DNA of 12,130 nucleotides from Amoebophrya sp. AT5.2 (lineage: Eukaryota; Sar; Dinophyceae; Syndiniales; Amoebophryaceae), in NCBI GenBank assembly GCA_005223375.1, contig RXOD01005881.1, positions 1 to 12,130 on the forward strand, written 5' to 3'. The stretch's first letter is position 1, and each line of letters begins with the position of its first letter. This document shows, piece after piece, positions 10,301 through 12,130 of this stretch. The notes under the pieces were generated by a model. It ran no database searches and was not told the DNA's origin. It was given only the letters and a program-made list of their open reading frames with translations. Made by a program: the position numbers and the translations under genes.

Positions 10301-10814
10301 ATCCGGAGCCACGCCCTTCTTGCGCCGCGACGCCCGCGCGCGGCAACAGGCGCAGAAACCGCATGTTGTGGTCTGCGAACTGGACGACGCACGGGTACGA
10401 TGTTTTCGATGCATCGCCCGCAGTAGACGCCTGGAGCATCTCAGTGGAAGGGCTGGGCTTGGGGGCCTCGGCCTCGGCCGACGGGCGGGCCACGTGCAGC
10501 CAGAGCAGGTGATCCTTGTTGCGGATCAAAGCATCCTCTTTACTTCTGGTGAAAATGTTACTGCCAAGAAACCGCTTCTTCACGGAAATCACCTCCTTCG
10601 TCGAACCGTGCTCATCACGACCACTTTGCTCGGTTCTGCTCGATCTGGGCGCGAGATCGTCCAGCTTGTGGACACGGATATCGTGCTGCTGAACGATAGC
10701 AACCCGGCTCCGGTCGTGCGACAGCAGCCACTCTCCGGCGGGCGCGTCGGCGAAGTCGCGCAAGCAAACCAGCGCGTGTTGCCGATCGCGATCTTCCGAC
10801 TGGTGTTCCACCAT
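1..10814 (-). CDS. SPG11: Spatacsin (SPG11) homologue, multi-exon gene, 3' end beyond window
   Basis: One gene is inferred from about ten minus-strand exons whose products align in order with animal spatacsin as I remember it. The clearest matches are FEEVELISNLLI followed by an NNW block (6660-6500), LLLDFSLHFVTRLI (about 6120), DPEVVVREALLTGRVSAALF (about 5390-5330), DIWFDFLLSHMDWRGLVAWV (about 1000-930), the AKRGVF helix (about 800) and FVQFCIREELPSVLLLYLQS (about 200-130). Spatacsin is a beta-propeller plus alpha-solenoid protein that associates with spastizin and AP-5 on late endosomes and lysosomes and takes part in lysosome reformation. My model gives 3,043 residues before the window ends, yet this reaches only the part matching roughly residue 1000 of the 2,443-residue human protein, because of large disordered inserts. 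The start at 10814 is the first ATG after an in-frame TGA. Several splice sites are non-canonical. An alternative is two adjacent genes meeting near 4900-4570. Confidence 0.8.
1393..1440 (-). other. Intron 9 (48 nt GT-AG, or 36 nt by direct repeat)
   Basis: A T-rich stretch with an in-frame TAA. GTTCGCGG to GACGGACAG gives a 48-nt GT-AG intron and the join DQYTVSATHLTG. Removal between CGGA repeats (minus strand 1435-1432 and 1399-1396) takes out 36 nt and gives DQYTVRGQVSATHLTG. Both keep frame; sequence alone does not decide. Confidence 0.45.
1441..1517 (-). CDS. SPG11: Spatacsin exon 9: small exon
   Basis: Codes for about 25 residues, TVNLSSSWHWHCDDEDLG then FHADQYT. The frame is set by its neighbours: the acceptor at 1518 and a phase-0 exit just before GTTCGCGG. 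The next in-frame stop is TAA at 1432-1430. Codon use is less biased than in the large exons, so its exact ends are tentative. Confidence 0.45.
1518..1622 (-). other. Intron 8 (105 nt), GT-AG
   Basis: It runs from GTGTATG to a good pyrimidine-rich acceptor, CTCCATCTCCTCTGCAG, ending at 1518. Both flanks are in phase 1, and the in-frame TGA at 1548-1546 is removed. A possible branch sequence, TGCTGAAAT, lies about 35 nt before the acceptor. Confidence 0.6.
1623..2347 (-). CDS. SPG11: Spatacsin exon 8: disordered linker then return to solenoid
   Basis: Codes for about 242 residues. The first two thirds are Ala/Gly/Ser/His-rich and probably disordered. Ordered sequence returns with CRECRELDGDVYSLWLLETR, YGMGEDYLLDYFASQGIDLL and SDEEKATLEKKGYHLP, which fits the spatacsin stretch before its NWALWWDQL helix. 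An apparent ATG at 2448 lies within the preceding intron. The donor is chosen as CCCG followed by GTGTATG at 1622, because the frame beyond it becomes Gly/Ala/Arg-rich and soon reaches TGA at 1548-1546. Confidence 0.65.
2348..2761 (-). other. Intron 7 (414 nt), GT-AG
   Basis: The donor is GATG followed by GTAAGC, and the acceptor is a pyrimidine-rich stretch ending in CCACCATAG. Both junctions fall after the second codon base, so exons 7 and 8 join in frame (QR-C-VERKFAG). The in-frame TAA at 2760-2758 lies inside. The intron is AT-richer than the exons, contains two copies of TACTAGAG (2500-2507 and 2749-2756) and a degenerate tandem GCAGGCGCA repeat near 2453-2482. I see no coding potential in it; the long open frame starting at the ATG at 2448 is a read-through artefact. 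Confidence 0.65.
2762..4551 (-). CDS. Spatacsin exon 7: large disordered insert (possible separate gene start)
   Basis: Codes for about 597 residues. Short folded-looking ends enclose a long disordered middle. The start is GGVKFLLPQEEPVAGHEMRQ then PFVTYPFGGVKMLLLGYSVD. Next comes an acidic tract (about 4370-4170, with EEENEEEEEDL), then several hundred residues rich in Ser, Gly, Thr, Ala and Gln, including a QQQQQ run. The end is LYTQRVVLDPNALTHLPNFQ, then WSAFSSSVIQAIVEIPPHVK and FGLERFPGVYEAKPQR. Neither end matches a family I recognise. The exon ends at a strong donor, GATG then GTAAGC, at 2761. In animal spatacsin the corresponding place is only a short linker, so this is either a lineage insertion or the 5' part of a split gene whose ATG would be at 4566. 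Confidence 0.6.
3121..3135 (-). repeat. CAG trinucleotide run encoding a glutamine stretch
   Basis: Five uninterrupted CTG units on the plus strand, followed by GTGCTG, read as CAG codons on the minus strand and give IQHQQQQQRPP inside exon 7. It is one of several low-complexity runs in this exon. Confidence 0.8.
4552..4921 (-). other. Intron 6 or gene boundary (about 370 nt)
   Basis: I see no convincing gene in this stretch. If it is an intron, GGAC repeats (minus strand 4925-4922 and 4555-4552) allow a 370-nt removal with the right frame change, joining FDEFLD to GGVKFLLPQEE. A GT-AG version would use the donor at 4910, the good acceptor CTCTCTTTCAG ending at 4818, a small exon from 4817, and a second intron ending at the TAG at 4575-4573. 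Alternatively, the upstream gene stops at 4907 and a new gene starts at the ATG at 4566, with TTTGTTCATAG just upstream as a possible trans-splice acceptor. A single 4-bp repeat is weak evidence. Confidence 0.4.
4922..5492 (-). CDS. SPG11: Spatacsin exon 6: solenoid block with FEEVI-like motif
   Basis: Codes for about residues 1525-1715. ALVRQVHHCPRRHYEHSSVI and LRLLSHGSPWHYHEDPEVVV lead into REALLTGRVSAALFWFH, which matches the spatacsin helix FEEVIASAILNNKIPEAQTF. After a small Ser/Gly insert come FEQIASKLIYTLSSAQLIDC, FFLSVHILRTIGENVNAYLK, LVRWRLLKHLSHMNRLS and LVSIMDLLERLYPNP, corresponding to the spatacsin stretch that ends in VHQVEKLY. The exon ends in FPIFDEFLD near 4922. A TGA follows at 4909-4907, overlapped by a GT-AG-like donor (AAG then GTGACT at 4910). 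Confidence 0.75.
5493..5578 (-). other. Intron 5 (86 nt) formed mostly by a near-perfect 29-nt inverted repeat
   Basis: Positions 5497-5525 and 5550-5578 are inverted copies matching at 27 of 29 positions, with a 24-nt spacer that holds a further GTCTGCAGCCG. Short direct repeats (CGC on the minus strand, at 5581-5579 and 5495-5493) flank the foldback. Removing 86 nt restores the frame used by exon 6 and yields LLEDLARALVRQVHHC. Another option reads through the foldback (APARLQTMVISCRLQT) and removes 35 nt with GT-AG ends at 5479-5445, which also keeps frame. The foldback shape, the flanking repeats and the smoother helix favour excision. Confidence 0.5.
5579..5720 (-). CDS. SPG11: Spatacsin exon 5: solenoid helices
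   Basis: Codes for about 47 residues, HRLFGSARRRREPRDRKIF, then QIGRMQAVTCSALSAQ, then HLQDHLLEDLAR. It is read one base out of phase with the long open frame that spans 7507-4907; that frame gives an Arg/Pro/Ala-rich, unstructured product in this stretch. Removing intron 5 joins LLEDLAR to ALVRQVHHC, completing an amphipathic helix. An alternative frame (RHNIFKTTCSR) also has G/C third positions over a shorter stretch, so this exon is less certain than its neighbours. Confidence 0.5.
5721..5805 (-). other. Intron 4 (85 nt) bounded by 8-bp direct repeats TCTGCTCC
   Basis: TCTGCTCC occurs on the minus strand at 5813-5806 and 5728-5721. Removing 85 nt gives exactly the one-base frame change required here and joins FRLL to HRLFGSARRR, leading into KIFQIGRMQAV and the helix HLQDHLLEDLARAL. 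The interior holds a hairpin, TTCTCC/GGAGAA with a 2-nt loop. No GT-AG pair I tried gives an equally good join, although several are phase-compatible. Confidence 0.55.
5806..6591 (-). CDS. SPG11: Spatacsin exon 4: first alpha-solenoid block
   Basis: Codes for about residues 1216-1477. It begins LISNLLISESTEKKALQLC and goes on to the NNW and LPLLGLWLGLRFREFSRIL helices, which fit the spatacsin block containing the conserved NGW motif. Further on come LMLFFRNHGYAAAAE (about 6250), FASLLLDFSLHFVTRLISSR (about 6140-6080) and LTLHMKFLRLLQQALVKTVL (about 5910-5850), all amphipathic helices expected of the solenoid. A 63-nt cassette with inverted repeats (6341-6279) interrupts the exon in frame and may be spliced out. 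The exon leaves its good frame shortly after FRLL near 5806. Confidence 0.72.
6279..6341 (-). repeat. In-frame 63-nt cassette with 12-bp inverted repeats and GGCA direct repeats (possible intron)
   Basis: CTGTTTTCAGAA at 6282-6293 and TTCTGAAAACAG at 6329-6340 form a perfect 12-bp inverted repeat. The loop contains a further short palindrome, CGTGGACCACG (6305-6315). TGCC (GGCA on the coding strand) stands at 6279-6282 and again at 6342-6345, so one repeat copy plus the cassette measures 63 nt, a multiple of three. Whether it is kept (LFSEVSSDSWSTKQRNSENR) or removed (giving TSCGHSSADEE), the frame stays open. It resembles the repeat-bounded introns nearby, but I cannot tell from sequence alone if it is spliced. 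Confidence 0.5.
6592..6640 (-). other. Intron 3 (49 nt) bounded by 8-bp direct repeats GGTGGAGC
   Basis: GGTGGAGC occurs on the minus strand at 6648-6641 and 6599-6592. Removing one copy plus the interior (49 nt) gives the frame change needed between exon 3 and exon 4 and joins FYNFEEVE to LISNLLISES, which matches spatacsin without gap. The interior contains a CGCTTT/AAAGCG hairpin and the stop codon that ends exon 3. A GT-AG reading needs an intron of 22, 37 or 40 nt starting at 6647 and leaves extra residues at the junction. This is the clearest repeat-bounded intron in the window. Confidence 0.65.
6641..6749 (-). CDS. SPG11: Spatacsin exon 3: short exon leading into the solenoid
   Basis: Codes for about 36 residues: IKKRHINAQYHNYSW, then RTTSKSDNCINIFYNFEEVE. 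Nearly every codon ends in C or G, unlike the other two frames, and the long open frame across this stretch (Ser/Thr/Pro-rich) is clearly the wrong one. The end, INIFYNFEEVE, joins directly to LISNLLI of exon 4 and matches the spatacsin block LFGLTQEEF-LNRLMI in hydrophobic pattern. A TAG at 6636-6634 closes the frame, so an intron must start between the last coding-like codons and that stop. Confidence 0.65.
6750..6850 (-). other. Intron 2 (101 nt by direct repeat, or 53 nt as GT-AG)
   Basis: Between here and exon 3 the coding frame moves by two. Two models fit. In the first, removal of 101 nt between CCGAA repeats (minus strand 6855-6851 and 6754-6750) gives YVLVTEIKKRHINAQ; the removed part holds a perfect 9-bp inverted repeat, GGCGAGCCG at 6838-6830 with CGGCTCGCC at 6764-6756. 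In the second, a GT-AG intron runs from GTAAAG at 6826 to GAG at 6774 (53 nt). Both restore the same downstream frame. I slightly favour the repeat model because the next two introns are clearer cases of the same design. Confidence 0.5.
6851..7686 (-). CDS. SPG11: Spatacsin exon 2: linker and end of propeller-like region
   Basis: Codes for about residues 901-1179. It opens with EKFFEEDPTDAGEF, goes through a Gly/Ser linker, YEEFLPDPAINGFSFPRM and a Gln-rich stretch (HQQPQEQELHLQQNQNMQQ), then FPPWQRWRLLTTWADA and DMVTLIPRDAFITPQAVYVE, and ends in FFTQSHVFYVLVTE. The last block corresponds in position to the strand-rich stretch just before the first solenoid helices of animal spatacsin. The ATG at 7507 is internal, because coding-quality sequence in the same frame continues upstream to about 7686. 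Third positions are G/C-rich up to about 6850, where the good frame is lost and resumes two bases out of phase. Confidence 0.7.
7687..8113 (-). other. Intron 1 (about 427 nt), repeat-bounded, with terminal inverted repeats
   Basis: This gap has stops in the flanking coding frames. TTCG occurs at both edges (minus strand 8117-8114 and 7690-7687), and removing one copy plus the interior (427 nt) gives exactly the frame change needed. Inside lie near-terminal inverted repeats: CAAAAAATAGTGAGT on the plus strand at 7733-7747, and its counterpart CAAAAAATGTGAGT read on the minus strand at 8103-8090. A further plus-strand copy, AAACAAATGTGAGTGAGGG, lies at about 8018-8036. I see no convincing coding segment; a short open stretch at 7880-7790 could be a microexon but has no phase-compatible junctions. 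GT-AG alternatives (8144 to 7685) also keep frame, so exact ends are uncertain. Confidence 0.55.
8114..10814 (-). CDS. SPG11: Spatacsin exon 1: N-terminal propeller-like region
   Basis: The exon codes for residues 1 to about 900. Strand-like segments typical of a beta-propeller include WLLSHDRSRVAIVQQHDIRV (about residues 29-48), YPCVVQFADHNMRFLRLLP (about 146), a SCLALVFRVAIDGICVVRKF segment (about 460-480), GWLFALTERSEVLIWSLL (about 620) and TRLAVSSDKSLVVLFND (about 718). They are separated by long Ser/Ala/Gln/Pro-rich linkers, so the folded core is only part of the exon. The exon ends in NYNFNGF, just before TAA at 8111-8109. Reading continues if the sequence between two TTCG repeats is removed, giving NFNGFEKFFEEDP across the junction. 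I see no canonical 5' splice site that fits better: GTGCAG at 8144 would drop 11 well-coded residues, and GTGAGT near 8094 lies beyond the stop codon. Confidence 0.75.
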
Positions 10815-10998
10815 GACGCTTTCAGCTATAGGAAAAAGAAGCTGCAGAGCTAGAACTGGACCTCCTCAACGGTCTATCCCTATTGATTATGATTGCTGCG
10901 GCTTTAAAGTAAGAGTTGCTTGAGACTTCTCGCGCGGCGTAAGCGTTGCGGGATGCTGGACGAAGAACAACCAACAAGCGAAAACACGCAAGCAGAAG
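10815..10998. promoter_or_regulatory. Short intergenic region between divergent genes; possible trans-splice acceptor
   Basis: This 184-bp region is AT-richer than the flanking exon and lies between the spatacsin start (minus) and the candidate small gene (plus), so it would hold both promoters. I recognise no promoter element. On the minus strand a pyrimidine tract followed by AG, CTTCTTTTTCCTATAG (10841-10826), lies 11 nt upstream of the spatacsin ATG and would suit spliced-leader addition if the organism is a dinoflagellate. An in-frame TGA upstream of the ATG shows that the coding frame does not extend further. Confidence 0.35.
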
Positions 10999-11442
10999 AT
11001 GATCTCTCAAAGTACTAATAAACCACGAAAAAAATGCTGGAAGCGTCGATGGATTTCCAACGAAGACGCCGGTTTACAGTAACAGGAGTGAATTTGTGAT
11101 TTCGTAAGTTGTGATAGCGATTGTGTGCATGTTAGTGGCATAACGTCCACCTCCTCGGCACGGCAAAATGGCGAATGCATCGACTTCGAAAGAAGACACG
11201 AGAAGATGGAGCATGAGCAGGACACCAAAGAGCGAAGCAGCACGGATGAAAGCGACGCAGCTGGTCGACGGAAGGCGTCAAAGAATTACATTTACACCAA
11301 CCGGCCTGCGCACGGACAAGGCCCCCACGAAGTGATCCTGAGAGGCCGTAGATTCTAGTAGGTACAGTGATTGCAGCTACTTTTAGCTGTCTCCATCGCA
11401 AACTTGGCTGGTCGTTCGAGTGTCAATAATTTCATCGCGTGA
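10999..11442 (+). CDS. Candidate three-exon small gene, protein of 115 residues, unknown function
   Basis: The model joins 10999-11078, 11136-11347 and 11387-11442 (348 nt, 115 codons plus TGA). Introns are 57 nt (GTAACAGG to ATGTTAG) and 39 nt (GTAGAT to CTACTTTTAG), and all junctions are phase-consistent. The protein starts MISQSTNKPRKKCWKRRW, is basic at the N-terminus, has a charged middle (RRHEKMEHEQDTKERSS) and a more ordered end (NYIYTNRPAHGQGPHEVIL, then SIANLAGRSSVNNFIA). I recognise no family. The gene is transcribed away from spatacsin and towards the scramblase gene. Codon bias is weaker than in the other genes, and an alternative first exon (frame PVYSNRSEFVIS, donor GTAAGT at 11105) also joins in frame. 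It may be a chance assembly; no antisense ORF here looks better. Confidence 0.4.
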
Positions 11443-11585
11443 GATCATGAGAGCTGAACTTGCTACCATTCCATCGCTCAAGAAGTCAAAATCAATGTAT
11501 GATGAGTTACGTTTCAATGGATCATCCATCGGTTGAAAATAACTGATCGGCAGAAAATTTCTCTTTCTCCTGTCACCGTGCTGGC

Positions 11586-11635
11586 TCTGAACGCGTTCAC
11601 CGTGGACATCAGTTCTTCATGTGAACGCGTTCAGA
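11586..11635 (-). repeat. Perfect 15-bp inverted repeat spanning the scramblase stop codon
   Basis: TCTGAACGCGTTCAC at 11586-11600 and GTGAACGCGTTCAGA at 11621-11635 are exact inverted copies separated by 20 nt. Each arm contains the 12-bp palindrome TGAACGCGTTCA, so the pair is also a direct repeat 34 bp apart. One arm codes for the last residues of scramblase (LNAFT) and the stop TGA lies in the loop. In the mRNA this would form a strong hairpin. It could be a 3' end signal or an inserted cassette like those in spatacsin. Confidence 0.75.
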
Positions 11636-12130
11636 ATCGAGTTGTCTCTTTGTTCTGTGCCGCTCTTCGTGAAGTACTCTTCGCTTAGGAACAGTGCCGT
11701 GGCGATGAGGAGCCCTTTGAACTGCGGGTGCTGCACCGCCCCGAACTCCACCTCGTACACTCCCGCGTCGCCCGCCACCCAGTCCCGCAAAAACCCGCCC
11801 CAGGTCTTCCGGATCTCCCCCACCTTCTCCCCGGTGGCGAGATCTTTCACGTGAAACACGATCTTGTTGCAGGGGTCGCACGGGCACGCGCAGCACATCC
11901 CTGGCTGGCAGCTCGAGCCATGCACTTCCAACACCGGATTCTTCAGGTTGTCGAGGATCAGGTAGCGCATGCCGCAGCACTCGAACGGGTTCGTGATCAT
12001 CCCCGCTAAAGTGTTCAACTGGAGGTCCCACATCTCGACGTGCGGCCTGCAGCAGCAGAAGCACGCGCACGCCGTCGGCTTCTTGAAGTAGAGGTAGGGG
12101 AGCAGAGGATTGATGGCGGACGGCGGCTGC
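11617..12130 (-). CDS. Phospholipid scramblase family protein, C-terminal 170 residues (5' end beyond window)
   Basis: The frame is open to the window edge, so the N-terminus is missing. Family features in order: a Cys-rich cluster, ACACFCCCRPHVE, like the palmitoylated Cys cluster of scramblases; then CCGMRYLILDNLKNPVLEVH; a second Cys-rich segment, CCACPCDPCNKIVFHVKDL; the typical GEKVGEIRKTWGGFLRDW; DAGVYEVEF at the place of the family's calcium-binding segment; and the single C-terminal hydrophobic helix FKGLLIATALFLSEEYF, followed by a short tail. Scramblases of this family are membrane proteins linked to calcium-dependent movement of phospholipids between leaflets, although the direct transport role of PLSCR-type members is debated. 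Acidic residues in the calcium loop are fewer than in the human protein as I recall it. The ATG at 12033 is internal, not the start. Confidence 0.88.
   Translation of the reverse strand, partial: QPPSAINPLLPYLYFKKPTACACFCCCRPHVEMWDLQLNTLAGMITNPFECCGMRYLILDNLKNPVLEVHGSSCQPGMCCACPCDPCNKIVFHVKDLATGEKVGEIRKTWGGFLRDWVAGDAGVYEVEFGAVQHPQFKGLLIATALFLSEEYFTKSGTEQRDNSILNAFT

Noticed and set aside
1..10814. A decaying pseudogene, given the frame changes
   Set aside because: Between frame changes the codon bias and spatacsin matches are intact, and every change can be explained by an intron; random decay would also leave stops within the helices.
9450..10853. Plus-strand ORFs of 157-188 codons opposite exon 1
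   Set aside because: Shadows of the propeller-like exon; third-position bias supports the minus strand.
11007..11243. Minus-strand ORF of 78 codons in the intergenic region
   Set aside because: Ser/Cys/Leu-rich product antisense to the candidate small gene, with no sign of coding bias.
11517..11529. Palindrome ATGGATCATCCAT downstream of scramblase
   Set aside because: Six-base arms with a one-base centre; expected by chance and with no context.

Overview
The window looks like a compact, GC-rich protist genome with spliced genes. The best guess is an alveolate, and in particular a parasitic dinoflagellate of the Amoebophrya (Syndiniales) type. That inference rests on three things: long coding exons with strong G/C preference at third codon positions and large low-complexity inserts; two large genes in tandem on the minus strand; and several introns that do not fit GT-AG rules but are bounded by short direct repeats and often contain inverted repeats, as described for Amoebophrya introner elements. 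I could not run a taxonomic search.

Layout, right to left (the direction of most transcription). 12130-11617 (-) is the 3' end of a phospholipid scramblase gene; its stop codon lies in the loop of a perfect 15-bp hairpin. 10999-11442 (+) is a candidate three-exon gene for a 115-residue protein of unknown function. About 180 bp separate it from the divergently transcribed large gene.

10814 to 1 (-) is one very large gene that runs off the window. In my model its exons encode the first 3,043 residues of a spatacsin (SPG11) homologue: an N-terminal beta-propeller-like region, then alpha-solenoid blocks collinear with animal spatacsin, interrupted by disordered inserts. The largest insert is a Ser/Gly/Glu/Gln-rich region of several hundred residues at about 4400-1900. 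Ten exons are proposed. Six of the nine introns are explained best by excision between short direct repeats; the other three look GT-AG. The exon lengths sum to 9,129 nt, exactly 3,043 codons, but I chose each junction to keep frame, so that sum is a consistency check and not independent proof.

Spatacsin works with spastizin and AP-5 on late endosomes and lysosomes, and scramblase acts on membrane lipids. Nothing in the sequence shows that the neighbours are functionally linked. The main unusual feature is the set of repeat-bounded, hairpin-forming introns and in-frame cassettes inside the spatacsin gene.
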